Below are positions 10,561-21,718 of a DNA stretch of 64,000 bases, one piece after another; positions within the stretch are counted from its first letter, which is position 1, and each line of letters starts with the position of its first letter. The position numbers were made by a program, and so were the translations under genes. Source of the stretch: Dendrocalamus latiflorus (taxonomy: Eukaryota; Streptophyta; Magnoliopsida; Poales; Poaceae); the NCBI GenBank assembly GCA_017311315.1, contig CM029670.1, forward strand, positions 23,711,449 through 23,775,448. Direction: 5' to 3'. The notes below the pieces were generated by a model. It worked only from the letters and a program-made list of their open reading frames with translations, did not search any database and was not told where the DNA came from.

Positions 10561-13560
10561 TTTAAACCAAAAAGTGGACCAAAACGGAGGCACGAAAGAA
10601 ATGGCCGAAGACTCGCAACAACAAAATGCTTCCGAATGCAGCACCGAAAAGCAGTAGATGCTACAGTAGCCCAAACAAGCCAAAGCCGAAGAAGAAAATA
10701 CGGCCAAATCGAGTGCATTCAGAATGGAAACGTAATCACATGCAGTGCGTACCGGGGGAAGCCGCCTCGCAGCCGAGCCGAATACCAGCGACGTCGTCGC
10801 GGGGCTGGGCGGAGGCCGGCGAAGTCTTCTTTGGCGAAGCGCCGGCGCAGCTTGGTACGGAAGCTTCGACGAGACGTTCGGCGCGGAGGCTTGGCCTGCG
10901 TGCGGAGGCGTCGATGCGGACAGCCATGATGGAAGCTCATCGTGCCTTGGCTTGCGAAGGCACTGCAACGTCTCTTCTGGAACCGGTGCCTGTGTTCTCC
11001 CCCACCCAGCGATGCTTTGCGCGGAGGCGGCTTCGGGGATGACCCTGCCGACCTCGTCCGCGCCGACGCCGTCTACCGCTCTGGTCCTCATACTTCGGCA
11101 GCGCGGAGGCTGCGGCCGAAGTGGCCTCCGCCTGTGTGGAGTCAACGCGCCAGGGGAGGGGTCGACGACGCGGAGACTACCACACGGGCAGACTTCGCTG
11201 GGACGGGGAGGCCAGCACATGGGCGGACCTCGCCGATGCCGCGGGGGCTACCATCCGGAGTACTGTGTCAGTGCTCGGCGTGAACTTCGACTTCATCGAC
11301 CCCGCGTAGACAGCCACTCGGACAGGCTTGGCTGCCTCAGCGAGCCGGTCTACCACCCCCGAACGAAAGTTGGCAAGGTCGTCTCGGGGTCCGTCGTGGC
11401 GAAGTCGACCGAGGCTGGACTTTAGGGTGCTGCGGCGGCGAGCGGAGGGCGGAGCCCATCCTCGGTTGTGCGGAGTCCGTCTTGGAAAAGTCGATGGCGA
11501 GAGTCGACGTCACGAAGCCGGAGCGAGGGCAGCGTGCCAGCACGGTAGAGCGGCTCGATGTCGCTCGGAGTCGCACGAAGGCTGTGAAGTGAAGATTCGG
11601 AGAAGCCCAGGTCGCGGAGCGGAGAGGCGAAGTCGCACGCTCGGAGTCACACGCTCGAAGTCCCACGGAGTCTGCGAGACGGAGACTTGATGCCGGCTCG
11701 GTGCGGAGGCTGCGGAGCAGAGGCTTGAAACCGTGCGAAGGCTGCCGGCTCTGTCGCCTCGATACTCCGTCGACCTCGTCCGCGCCGTCCCCATCTTCCG
11801 CTCCGGTCCTCGTGTTAGTTGAGCAGTTGACAGGATTACCCCGACGTGCCGGAGACTCCCTCGACGAAGCTCGACGCAGACTTCAGCGCTGCCCGCGCGA
11901 CGTCGGGGAAGACCCAGGGGGCTCGGCGAAGACTTCAGAGCGCGCGACGTCGGCGAAGAACCTCGCGGTGCCGAGGCGAAGGCTGACGAAGTCCTCGAGG
12001 AGCCGAGGCGAAGGCTGGCGAAGCCGTCGCGGGGTCGAGGCGAAGGCACGCGGAGGCCGAGACATCATTTCCCTGAGCGAAGATGCTGTCTGTACAGAGC
12101 TCCGCGGAGATTAGGTCGACGGAGCTGTGCGGAGACGAGGTCGACTCTGCCGACGCGAGGTCCGTGCAGAGCTCCGCGGCGGCGAGGTTGACGGAGCCGC
12201 GCGGAGGCGTCGGTATGAAGACGCGGATGTATCTTTCCACTGCAGCGGCGCGGGCGTAGACGAGACCTCACTCGGTCTGCTTGCGCCTCGAGCCGGAGAT
12301 TCCGTGCGGGAGACCTCGCGCGCGCATGCCGGTGACTTCAGTCGGAGACTTCGTGGACACGTAGGCCGACGATCGTCTCGGAGTGCAGCCAGATCGGAGA
12401 TATTTATGCATGCAATGATATACGTTAGTGCATGCACGGACGGGCGCGGACGTATGCGCGGAAGTGTGCATGGGTAGATATTTATGCATGCTACGTATGC
12501 ATGTGTATGAACATATACTCGAATGGATACGTGGAAGGATATTAGGGGACATGCATGAATGGATATTTTAAGCATGGATGGATGTTCGGATGAATACCTT
12601 ACGTTGCGAACGCCTGCATGTATGGGTGATAATTTATATACGCATGCATGCATGGATGGATGCGGAGATGGATATTTCGTGCTTGTCTGCGTGTAGTTCG
12701 TGCACATAATCGAGCGGAGGCTTGGCGCGAAGGTACGAAGGCATGCTCGGCGAGGTGCACTCCGCGCGAAGCTCGACGTGGACGAGTCGAAGGCGTGCAT
12801 AGTGAGGTGCACTGGTGAAGCCCCATCAGATGAGGTCCCCGAGTAGCCCCTTCGTGCCACAGCGTCATTTCCGTGAAGCACTTAAAGGATGGTCATGCGT
12901 GAGCTCTCCTGCATGCACGGATAGTTATGGCGCTACGGCTTGACGTCGAGCGGAGACTCTGCGTCGCGCAGAGCCGAAGTCGGAGGACGGTGAGGACACG
13001 CGGAGCCGACGGTATGCAGTGGACCTCGACGGCACGCGAAGTCACCCAGCCATCTCAGGAATCATTTTCCTGCATAAATGCCCCATCACGGAGATAGCAG
13101 CAACATATAAATGGGCAACTCGACTGGATCTCAGATCTAGGGCCTGTTTGTTTCAGCTTCTGGCAGCTGCAGCTACTCCCAGAATCTACAGCTCCCCCAA
13201 ACAGTCCAGATTTTCATTCAGATTCTAAGTTGCCAGAAGCTACAGAATCCAGAAAATGAACTAGTAGCCAGAAGCTGGGGTTATCCAGCTTCTCCAGATT
13301 CTGACTAGCTAGATACTCACCAGCTATTTCTCAGAATCTACAGCTGAAACAAACATGCCCCTATTCAATACATGCTTCGACTAGATTTCAGATCTATTCA
13401 ATACACAGCATGTGCGACACAGAACGAAGTACTTATCTGTCGTCGATAGAGAACCGCATGGTACCAACACCATGAATGAAGTAGCACGACAGGAAAGATC
13501 CACACAGCCACTGCTCTTGTTGAATGCCGGGGAAATCTCTTCCATATGTAACTTCTAGTC
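10561..13560 (-). other. Element A internal region without a recognisable gene
   Basis: This is GC-rich sequence between the arrays and the PBS, with many CGGAGGC and CGAAG motifs and a stretch at 12400-12680 dense in TGCATGC palindromes. Frames of up to about 250 codons exist on both strands (for example 10483-11220 and 12111-12881, both minus). They show no gag zinc knuckle, protease, RT or integrase motif. Segments at 10600-10760 match 48750-48975 in the other copy of A. A small MITE sits at 13140-13360. I see no supportable gene. Confidence 0.6.
13140..13360. mobile_element. MITE (221 bp) inserted in element A
   Basis: The ends are inverted: GGGCCTGTTTGTTTCAGCTT on the left and AGCTGAAACAAACATGCCC on the right. 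The flanks carry a 3-bp direct repeat CTA (13137-13139 and 13361-13363). The interior is made of AGAATCTACAGCT-like pieces in both orientations. The terminal sequence and short TSD resemble Tourist-like (PIF/Harbinger) MITEs. The family assignment is inference, and no transposase is encoded. Confidence 0.7.
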
Positions 13561-13561
13561 G

Positions 13562-13578
13562 TCCCACGGACGGCGCCA
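13562..13578 (-). promoter_or_regulatory. Primer binding site of element A (tRNA-Asp-like)
   Basis: Reading the minus strand just inside the LTR gives GATGGCGCCGTCCGTGGGAC. Its TGGCGCCGT core matches the 3' end complement of plant tRNA-Asp used by many Tat/Athila and other gypsy elements. Only two bases separate it from the LTR end. The 3' part deviates from the usual GCCGGGGA. Confidence 0.7.
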
Positions 13579-13580
13579 TC

Positions 13581-13877
13581 TGTTGTAGCTACAGGCTAAA
13601 CAGGAAGAGAGGGGGATTTGTAGAAGGAGAAGAGAGGAGCCAGATCTGTGTGGGAGAGTTGGGTAAGAATGAGAGGATGTGTCCCTTTGCCCCTCCTGGG
13701 GGTTTATATATATGAGTGGGGTAGAATGGGAAATCCCTATTCTACCCCTTAGTATTTACAAAGGATGAGGGTACATTGGTATATTTACACTGGTATATTC
13801 CTCTACACTATTGGGACTATTACATGTTGTACTAGTTGCACGGCCCAGTCACGGGGGGTTGGGCCACCCCTACAACA
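13581..13877 (-). mobile_element. 5' LTR of element A (left copy), 297 bp
   Basis: The LTR is bounded by TGTTGTAG and CTACAACA, which are perfect 8-bp inverted ends. It is homologous over its whole length to 51153-51437. A TATATATAAA box lies on the minus strand near 13703-13712, followed by a CCCCCAGGAGGGG palindrome. The flank at 13878 is Sirevirus sequence, so A either inserted into that element or abuts it. The partner 3' LTR is outside the window, so no TSD can be tested. Confidence 0.8.
13703..13712 (-). promoter_or_regulatory. TATA box of element A 5' LTR
   Basis: The minus strand reads TATATATAAACCCCC. It is placed about 130 bp from the inner LTR end, where an RNA polymerase II LTR promoter would be expected. 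In the right copy the same place reads GTAGATAAACC, so the box is degraded there. Confidence 0.5.
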
Positions 13878-14770
13878 GTAATCATCAAGAAAATTCAAAG
13901 AAGGAATAATTTTAAGAAAGAGCAATGATAATAAAAATATAGAAGCTTTGTAGATTATCCAAGTCACGTTGCATTGGTTTAAAAACACAACCAAGTCTTT
14001 TTTTTAGTAGAGCTATCTAGATCATATAAAGCCATATATCACATAGCAATGTCAAAACAAGTTCGTTAATATGATTAAGCGATTTATATCAATGACAAGC
14101 ATCACAACAATGACCAGACTAACTATAAAGAGCACAAAGAGATATCACAACGAAAAGTCAAAGCCTAAAAGTAAAGCAAATCTTAACTCTAGACGGGCTA
14201 GCAGTCTCATGTAACAACTTATTGCTCCACACTCAATTCTTAGGCATGTGGCATGCTTGTAGCATACTTCTTTTTCATAGTGACATATTTTTTGTGATGG
14301 TGGCATGCTTGAAGCATACTTCTTTTCATTTTGTGCACTTTTGTGCTGTTTTTTTTCTTTTGGTTCACCATGGCATGCTTGAAGCATACATCTTTTCAAT
14401 TCTCTCTTTCTTATATACTTTTTTTAACAATAACATGCCAAATTGAGTGATCATAAAAATTGTAACATGAAACATACGAGCCTCATAGCCAAGAGTTAAA
14501 ATAAGACTCACAATCAATCTCATCCTTTTTTATGGATATCGCAAAGTAATAAATATAATCATTCTAGTCAAAATATTCCGCCATGTCATGCTTTTATTTC
14601 AAATGTAGCAATTTAATTTTAACAAGTCGTGATCAAAGCTACATAGCATATGGATAAATATGATAAAAAGAGCTCTACTACTCAATTGGTTTCAATGACT
14701 TGGATTTGATGAGTTACTTGACAAGGATAATAAACAAAGCTTCCAAAAATTTTAAACAACAAGCTCCCCC
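13878..14770 (-). other. 3' non-coding spacer of the minus Sirevirus
   Basis: AT-rich sequence downstream of the pol remnant, with no gene. A GAGGGGGAGC motif near 14761 corresponds to the first polypurine motif after pol in the plus-strand Sirevirus. Three imperfect direct repeats of TGGCATGCTTGAAGCATACT lie at about 14250, 14302 and 14372. No 3' LTR is recognisable, so the spacer is cut off by element A. Confidence 0.5.
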
Positions 14771-15004
14771 TCAGAATAATCTCATAAGATGTAATACGCC
14801 CAACTCACTTCGCAAATGAGGAAAACGAGAAGTATCAAACGATTTCATATGCAAATCAGTAACTTGAAAATTTAACAAGATGTAAAACAACATCACCTTT
14901 TCCACATGGTTTCTCAAAAAATGAAATCTCTTGGAAACCATCAAAGAGAGTGAAGAACCATCAAGTATTCCAATCAAGCAATGATGTAAAAATCCGGAAC
15001 CCAA
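14771..15004 (-). pseudogene. C-terminal RNase H remnant of copia pol
   Basis: The 77-residue minus frame ends in a diverged version of the conserved copia pol C-terminus. NHVEK aligns with DHMEKGDI, and LRSELGV aligns with LRGELGV of the plus-strand Sirevirus at 59250-59390. The catalytic RNase H residues lie upstream and are absent. It follows gag directly, which places a deletion of several kilobases at about 15005-15040. Confidence 0.75.
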
Positions 15005-15038
15005 TCTAGCTCATGTTCTCCATTCTTGTCAGTTGTTC

Positions 15039-17452
15039 TTACATCACCGGAAATATTGGTCTCACAGTACTAGGGTTAGTGAAATAAGATCTAGGAATCC
15101 AATACTGAGACACACGACGAACAGGAGCAACAAAACTAGAACCAAAGTCACGTGGATGTGAATGATCAGAATGCCGAAAAGAATGTGAATTGTTTGAATT
15201 ACATCCAAAATCAGCACGTGAACCAGATTTAAAGTTATCATAAAAGTTATCTAAAAACTTAGATTTTGCATGAGATCTAGGAATGAAAAAGGTTGCACGT
15301 TTTTGTCTTAAAGCATTCAATCTTTCTTTTCTCTCTTTCTTGGCACGTCTAAAGCAAAATTCATTGAAGTGTCCATATTTTCCACAGTAGGTGCAATGAA
15401 ATTTAACATAACCAGAATTCTTTTGAGATGATGAGCTAGCACCTACATTATTATTTAATGAACTTTGCACAAAACCAGCAGATTTAAATACAGTTTGATT
15501 TGGTTCCAGTTTCACTTCAATTTTTCCAAGTTTAAGAGACTTAATAACCTTAGGAGGATTATTCTTGGCATGCTCAACAAAATTAAATCCTAGACCACGA
15601 TTTTTCACACTTGTTTTTGACTTCTCTAGTATCATATTCAAATTTTTCTTGTCAAAAGAAAATATCTCTAAAGTGTCTTTTAGGTACTCATTCTCTTCAG
15701 CTAGAGTGGGACAAGTTGTGCATTTAACAGGTTCATTCACAAGATTTTTAGAAGCACTAGACTTAGCCAATCTTTCTTTTTAAGCAAAATCATTAAGTTG
15801 TCTAGTCAATGCTTCTATTTCTGTGTTAAGCTTAGGACATTTAGAACAAAAAGATATCTCATTATAAAACATCTGTTGAATTATTTCTTGAGATGAGTTA
15901 AGTCTAGCTTCTAATAATTCACATTTAGAGCAAGTTTTAGAATGAATATTTGAAATACTTGATTCTAAACATGAAGAAGAACTAAACTTGAGCTTTCCAA
16001 TTTCGTCATTAGCACATTTCAATTTTTCATCACAAGAGTCATGTGCTAATCTTAATTCATCAAATTTAGCAGTTATATCTCTAAGTTGATCCATGTTTAA
16101 AGCATTAAATGACCTAGCATTATCTAACTCAGAATGTAAAATTTGACAAGACTCACAAGATTCATCATCTGGAATTAAAACTCTAAATCTTGCAATTTCA
16201 GAATTTAGAGATTCAATCAAAGTATCGTATTTCTTAATCTTTTTATCTTTTTTTCTAACAAAGCACCAAGTTTAGCAACAGCTTTAGCTAAATCATCATA
16301 AGAAGGTTCTACCTCATTGTAGTTGTCGCTGTCAAGATCATCATTGTCGGTGGAGCTTTTGCTACTTGGCATTAGACACAACCTAGTTAAATCTTTCTTG
16401 CCTTTGGGAGTATCATCCTCGCTATCCGTGTCCACATCACTCAAATTAATTTGCCCAAGAGCCGAAAAAACACGATGCACCACCTTGCGATTCATGTAAC
16501 GCTTCTTTTTATTCTTCCTTTTTTCTTTCTCCATCTCTTCTTCCTTCTCATTGTCTTTCCTTGCAAATCTTGCTAGAAACTTTGGACATTTGAGACGAAT
16601 ATGATTGAGATCACCACACTCATAGCACCTTTGAGGACCAAAATTTCCTCTCTTTCTTGATCTCACATTCTGCAAAGCTCTTGTGAAGCGTGTAGAGAGG
16701 AGTGCCAAATCATCTTCTGGGAGTTGCTCTAGCTGTTCATCGGTTAGTGAAGACAAAGAAGACAAATCATAGCTAGTAGAAGAATTATCACAATTAGACT
16801 TGTTAGATTGTGAAGCTAAAGCAATTGATCTATTACCATTATATTTTCTTGCAAAAACATCTAATTCATGAGTTTTCAATTTAGAATAAAATACATCTAA
16901 TGTAAGTGTACTCATGACAGTAGATTCTCTAATGGATGTAACCTTCATCTCCCATATAGACATATCTAATGCTCCAAGTAATTGACGTGCATTTTCAGCA
17001 TCAGTATAAGTAACATTAACAGCACGTAGGTTACTAAGAATTTTATTAAAACGGGCAAAAAGATCATCTATTGATTCACCAAGTTGCATCTCAAAACGCA
17101 TGTAATCCTTTTTGTACATATCTTGACGTACCTCTTTAATAGTAGATGAACCCTCATGATAATCACATAGCGCTTTCCATACCTCATATGCGGATTTAAG
17201 ATGCACAACACGATCAAAATCACTCCTTCCTAATTCTTGAATTATCAGGTTTCTTGCCATGCTATTTGCCTCCACTTGTGCTATATTTACTGCTGACACA
17301 GCATCGTTTTCGGGCACTTGATAAGGCTTGTAAACTTTCTCCCATATTGCAAAGCCTTTAGCTTGAATATATGCCTCCATTTTCGCTTTCCAATACTGAA
17401 AATCAACACCATCGAAAACACAAGGTTTTGTGGAATACCTATCCATCGACAT
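15039..17452 (-). pseudogene. Sirevirus gag (nucleocapsid polyprotein), frameshifted
   Basis: The start at 17452 gives MSMDRYSTKPCVFDG, followed by the copia gag core and a zinc knuckle CYECGDLNHIRLKC (CX2CX4HX4C) near residue 275. The frame breaks near 16220-16250. It resumes as a coiled-coil-like Cys-pair segment (16220-15780), stops at 15780, and resumes with a second knuckle CTYCGKYGHFNEFC (15770-15039). The two-knuckle gag with a long central region matches the plus-strand element's gag. It would package the element RNA in cytoplasmic particles if intact. Two lesions make it a pseudogene. The reading is solid because homology continues across the breaks. Confidence 0.85.
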
Positions 17453-17494
17453 GTTTTCTAATTACCGGTTAAGATCAATTAGAAAAATAAACCT

Positions 17495-17506
17495 GCTTTG
17501 ATACCA
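17495..17506 (-). promoter_or_regulatory. Primer binding site of the minus Sirevirus
   Basis: The minus strand reads TGGTATCAAAGC two bases inside the LTR end. This differs by one base from the initiator-Met tRNA complement TGGTATCAGAGC used by most plant copia elements. Confidence 0.85.
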
Positions 17507-17508
17507 CT

Positions 17509-18700
17509 TCTAGGATCGTTGATAGCAATCAGAGGGGGTGAATGATTGCAACACACATTGGAAATTTCTTTTTTTAAAAAAAAATTTTCTGCCTTTTTAA
17601 TATGTAAAAACCAGAAATAATAAAAACAAAAAAAACAGATTTTTTTTCTGATTTTACTGTAGCAATTTTTTTTCCGATCGCTAATTGATTCCGATCTCAG
17701 TGTTGCACGTTTTTATCTAATCTAGCAATTGATTTTTAATCAAAACTAATTCATGTATATAAGTAACAAAAATATCTAGACATAGATCAATGCATGGAGA
17801 ATCTATAGGAATCAAAAAATCAGGAAAAGGATAATATATGCGAAATAAAAAATTCACGAACTTTTATTAGAAAACGCATACACTGTTCATCACGTTTCCA
17901 TGCGCCCTTTTTCCTTTCTCGCGTCACGGCCGCCACACGCGATTTTTCCTTCTCTTTTTTCCGTTCCACGGCCGACGTCCACGCTTATCCAAAAGACGCG
18001 TATTTTTCTTCTCCACGGCTGCTCGGTACAAACTCTTGCCACGCCGCCACATGCATATATATACACACGCAGCCCTCTGTAACACCTATTCAAACTCTAC
18101 TTAAAATCCTAATCCAACTCCAACTAGGCCTTAAAATCCTAATCCAACTCCAACTAGGCCTTAAAATCCTAATCCAACTCCAACTAGGCCTTAAAATCCT
18201 AATCCAACTCCAACTAGGCTTGGGCTTTTTTTACCTCAACTAAACTTTTGGCTCACTAATTTTCAAGGGACCAGAAACCCTTCCTAACACGAGTTTTTCA
18301 CACTCACGACTTTTCTAACGCGTCACGTGTCGAAGCCTCCAGGACCGCACCTCCCGTAGCTTCTCCACATATCATCCACCTTTGATCTCCATGCGCCCAA
18401 AGCATGAGCCCGATCATCTCGTGACCTTCTTCACCGTCTGAACCTCGGTTCTCCCCATCCTAGTTCCGGTCCACCTCGTCACCGACTATGATCGTCTCCA
18501 TGCTCAACCTGCACATGCAAAGACCAAAGAACATTTTTCCGGCACAAGTTCGTCTCAACTTGACCAACATCAGTCCGTGCACGCACCACACACCTCGCAT
18601 AACATTGTTAAACAAAATCACCAAATATTCATCATAACAAATTAACCATTGTCAATTATTCATCACCAAAATATCCTAAATCTAGCTACATGGTCTAACA
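17509..18700 (-). mobile_element. 5' LTR of the minus Sirevirus, 1192 bp
   Basis: The minus-strand start TGTTAGACCATGTAG at 18700 aligns with the starts of the other Sirevirus LTRs here (TGAGAGACCATGTGG at 61092 and 27314). The end near 17509 aligns with TGTAGGAT of the solo LTR, with one base changed. A TATATATA box lies near 18055-18066 on the minus strand. A perfect-looking 4 x 30-bp tandem repeat sits at 18101-18220. Confidence 0.75.
18101..18220. repeat. Minisatellite, 4 x 30 bp
   Basis: Four consecutive copies start at 18101, 18131, 18161 and 18191, each beginning TTAAAATCCTAATCC and ending CAACTAGGCC. The last copy ends GGCT. It lies within the Sirevirus LTR, just upstream (in plus coordinates) of the putative TATA box. 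Confidence 0.95.
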
Positions 18701-20154
18701 AAACTGAACAACAGAAACATTTCAAAAGAAAGAGAATTAGTACAATCACAAGATCAGCACTCCTCACAAAAATAGACATTCTTAAGCCCACGTTAGCAAG
18801 CACTGCATATTTTGTCCAGAAACAAACTACATAGCACTCCCAAAAGAAACAAAAATTCTAAAAAAAGACAATTATAGTCATTAGTAGAAATACTGCTCTG
18901 TAAATTGTAACAAATGTTTTGTAGTTTCATTTCTCTTCTGCTAAAGATCAGATTCTCAGTTGATAGTTTTTTTGTTAATTAGCAGTCAATGACCTAACAA
19001 TCTCCTGCAAGTCTAGCCTATTCTGCAGCCTAACAGCACTCTATTTTCTGTTATCGGTGTGTGCTGTAGCAAGTCGGGCAATATAAACACCACTCAAAAG
19101 CACCGATTGGTGATTGTGGCAAATACTTTTGTTTTACATCCTGTAATCCCCAAATTTTGAAATGTTTAAAACTTTAAAAAATTACTAACTTCCAAGATTA
19201 TGAGCCTTATACAAATAAAATAAAATAGAATTTGAGACGGCATTCAACGGTTGTCCAAATTCTTGATTTAAAAGCAATAATGCCGCACTCCAAATTTTGT
19301 AAATAACCAAAACATAATACCAATACTAGTTTCTGTAAACTTTAAGTAAAATTCAAAATTCTCTTTTTTTTCTCGAATGCGCAGGAGAACTGCGCATCTT
19401 TATATAATATAGAGAGAAGAAAAAACAGCCCAAACAAACCAACAACACCACCCTTAACCCAAGAGGCAGTCAAGGGTTTATACCAACCACCCCTTAACCC
19501 AACAGAATGTCAAGGGCAGGAAGCCACAAAACGCCTAAAACTAATTTAGGCCGACCAACTCTTGTAGCTTTCGTGCTCCAGTTAGACTCCAGATCCTCAT
19601 CTCTTCCTCAAAATATTGTTGAGCATTTCTCAAAATTCAAAATTCTCAATCCTAATTTTCCAAATTCAAAGGAAATTGAACTCGTGCTTTGGGAAAACAA
19701 TTTAAAACTAAATCAATTTTAGAAACTTTCAAAACATGGTGTCAATCTTTTTGGAATCCAAATTTGTTGGAGTTCAAATTTTGTATTTTCTGAATTTATT
19801 TTTCCTATTCTGACTTCTGAGTATATTCTGGAATTTTGCCTTTCAAAATTATCCAAAAATCTTGAATTGTGCTTTCATTGCGTTGAAGGTGTATTTCACC
19901 ATAGACCATCTCTCTTTCTCCTCCTGCTCACTGCCCGTGAGCCCATGGCCCACCTACCAGCCTTGCCATGCCCCTCCCCCTGTTCCTATCAGCATAGAAC
20001 AGCGAGCAGCAGCGCCGCTCCACCTCGTCGCCGATGCCCTGGACCCCAACCGCCTCGAGCCTCTGTGTCACCTCGTGTCCCGTGCTGCCTTGAACACCAC
20101 GCACGCCTTCTCCCTTTCTCTCTTCTTCCCTCTCGCTCCCCCTGCTCTGCTCCT
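18701..20154. other. Unclassified AT-rich sequence
   Basis: There is no gene. At 19375-19400 a CTCGAATGCGCAGGAG motif is followed by CTGCGCATC, a small palindrome. Poly-pyrimidine precedes it. Simple AT-rich sequence extends to about 19890, then GC-richer sequence continues to the first hAT insertion. The GC-richer part resumes at 21719 after the insertion and again at 22990, so 19890-23343 was once continuous apart from two hAT insertions. Confidence 0.4.
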
Positions 20155-20205
20155 ATGTTACCCAGATACCCCGATACGGATACGCGATACGACGATATAT
20201 ATATA

Positions 20206-20273
<68 letters not shown>
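20206..20273. repeat. (AAT)n microsatellite
   Basis: Uninterrupted AAT/ATA triplets run for about 68 bp inside hAT element 1. Confidence 0.95.
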
Positions 20274-20275
<2 letters not shown>

Positions 20276-20555
20276 TCTTATAAGGAATTGAGAAACCGAG
20301 AATACCTTAATATTGATGTAGGCATGTAGCAACTTGCTTGGTACTTCAGTTCTCCCTCCTGGCTGTTAGACTAATATAATGTACCATCTGTGAAGAATAA
20401 CATAATAGATAAGTACATGTACACAAATAATAAAATAAATAGTAGAATCACAACTCATGAATCATGATTGATAGTTAAGTAGTATTCGATAGACCACTTA
20501 GTAAATAAACTTATTACATAATCTGATATGTCCAAAAGGCCACATCCAGATCACA

Positions 20556-20798
20556 GATAATATGATCGCAGAGCCTACATCTAGATCGTGCATTCCCTCC
20601 TGCACCATTCCCAGTCTTCTGTAGCAACTCAACATACCTCCAAAGTAGCTTCTTTTCATTGTCATTTGGAGGTACCACACGAGCAGCATTTAGGATGCTC
20701 CTAGCCGAGGCGGCTCCACTGGATGACCCAGGACACGCACTAGTACCAGTGCTACACGACGCACTCGAGCCTCCAAATCCACCACCACCAGATGCCAT
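20556..20798 (-). pseudogene. hAT transposase N-terminal (BED-like) fragment
   Basis: A minus frame from the ATG at 20798 encodes a Gly/Ser-rich leader, then DNEKKLLWRYVELL and a segment CRLCDH that looks like the first Cys pair of a BED zinc finger. Homology to the expected finger is lost just after, where the frame runs into unrelated residues. The catalytic RNase H-like domain and the dimerisation region are absent. The start is chosen at the MASGG methionine; an upstream in-frame Met (20867) would add a hydrophobic stretch not expected of a transposase. Confidence 0.5.
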
Positions 20799-21718
20799 GA
20801 TCTGATCTGAACAGGAGGACAACAAATAGCAAATAAACAAGCTAATGACAACAAACAACCTGATCACTGCCCGACTGCCCCTACTGAATCATCCAATACA
20901 TTCTGGAGTAGCACTAGCAACTAAATAGAAGTATAGAACTAAATAGCACTAGCAGACAGGTAGCAGGACCATACTGGAGTCTGGAGCAGTTGAGCCTAGT
21001 AGCCCATGGGCGGTGGCAACGGTCGAGGTGCCAGGCAGAGGCGGTAGGCCGAGGCGACGGGTGGAGGCGGCAGCCGGCGGGTGTTGACTGTTGAGGCGAT
21101 GGATGGAGTCGATGTGCGGAGGCAGCGGACGAACACCACGGACGGAGGCAGTGGGCGGAGACCATGGACCGAGGCTAGGGGCGGAGGTGACGGCCGAAGG
21201 CGACCACCAGAGGCGACGGTCAGAGGCGACGCCTCGAGGCAACGGCCAGAGGTGATGGGCGCGGCGATGGGCGAGGCAGCGGGCGAGGCAGTAGGCGGAG
21301 GCGGCGGGTGAGGCAACGGGCGAGGCAGCGGCGAGACTACGGGCGAGGTGGTAGGCGAGCGAAGGCTATAGGCTAGCCAAGGAGCCAGGCGAGCGGAGGC
21401 GGCGCGGAAGCGGCGGTCGTGGAGGCGAGCCGAGGCGGCGGCGTTGAGTTTTTTGCTTGCAGGCGGCGGGGTGAGGAGGAATAGATTAGATCTAGATCTG
21501 GGCGCTGTGGGGGTGGGGGTGGGGAATATTACGTTAAAAGTATCGGAGAAGTATCAAAGAAGTACCGGAAAAGTATCGGGAATTATTTTCTCTTTTTGAA
21601 TAATCATTAAATTAGGATACGTGCAGGATATGTATCGGCGTGTATCGGGGCAGTATCCATATCCGATACAGTATCCAATACAGGTACGTGACTTTTGTGA
21701 AGTATCCGTGCAACATAG

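Larger units (their letters stand above)
1..13877 (-). mobile_element. Element A (left copy): large non-autonomous LTR retrotransposon, 5' part; 3' end lies outside the window
   Basis: The right end is a 297-bp LTR bounded by TGTTGTAG and CTACAACA. It is followed, on the minus strand, by a sequence resembling the tRNA-Asp primer site, which fixes transcription as right to left. The interior from 13560 down to position 1 has no recognisable gag or pol. It is GC-rich unique sequence (10561-13560), then three kinds of tandem array (1-10560). Placement of arrays in the 3' half matches the known tandem-repeat-rich 3' untranslated region of Tat/Ogre-lineage gypsy elements; assigning A to that lineage is inference from PBS, LTR ends and architecture. 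The 3' LTR is not in the window, so total length is at least 13.9 kb. A truncated relative lies at 48156-51437. A CACTA transposon was considered and set aside because of the LTR, PBS and TATA arrangement. Confidence 0.7.
13878..18700 (-). mobile_element. Sirevirus-type Ty1/copia element, minus strand, pol deleted
   Basis: In minus-strand order it shows a 5' LTR (18700-17509), a Met-tRNA-type PBS (17506-17495), a long gag (17452-15039), and then a direct jump to the last residues of RNase H (15004-14771). A GAGGGGGAGCTT polypurine motif follows near 14761. Protease, integrase, reverse transcriptase and most of RNase H are missing, so the copy is a deletion derivative that could only move in trans. 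No 3' LTR is seen before element A begins at 13877. Lineage is inferred from gag similarity to the plus-strand element at 53006-62893 and from LTR and PBS sequence. Confidence 0.8.
20155..21718 (-). mobile_element. Defective hAT transposon 1 (1564 bp)
   Basis: The left end CTATGTTACCCAGATAC and the inverted right end CTATGTTGCACGGATAC are imperfect terminal inverted repeats. The flanks carry an 8-bp duplication, CTCTGCTC (20147-20154) and CTCTGCTA (21719-21726), with one mismatch. An 8-bp TSD and a BED-type coding remnant inside (minus strand) both point to hAT. Subterminal GATAC/GTATC motifs cluster at both ends (20160-20200 and 21530-21710), as is usual for hAT transposase binding sites. 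An AAT microsatellite lies near the left end. Most of the transposase is missing. Confidence 0.75.

Noticed and set aside
10136..10657. 173-codon plus ORF
   Set aside because: Repetitive peptide from 57/60-bp units, antisense to the element.
12111..12881. 256-codon minus ORF in element A
   Set aside because: In the sense direction but without any gag or pol motif. Composition is low-complexity His/Arg/Ser/Pro. Not supportable as a gene.
9437..13877. CACTA transposon with subterminal repeats
   Set aside because: No CACTA terminus. The right end is an LTR with inverted TG/CA ends, TATA box and tRNA-Asp-like PBS.
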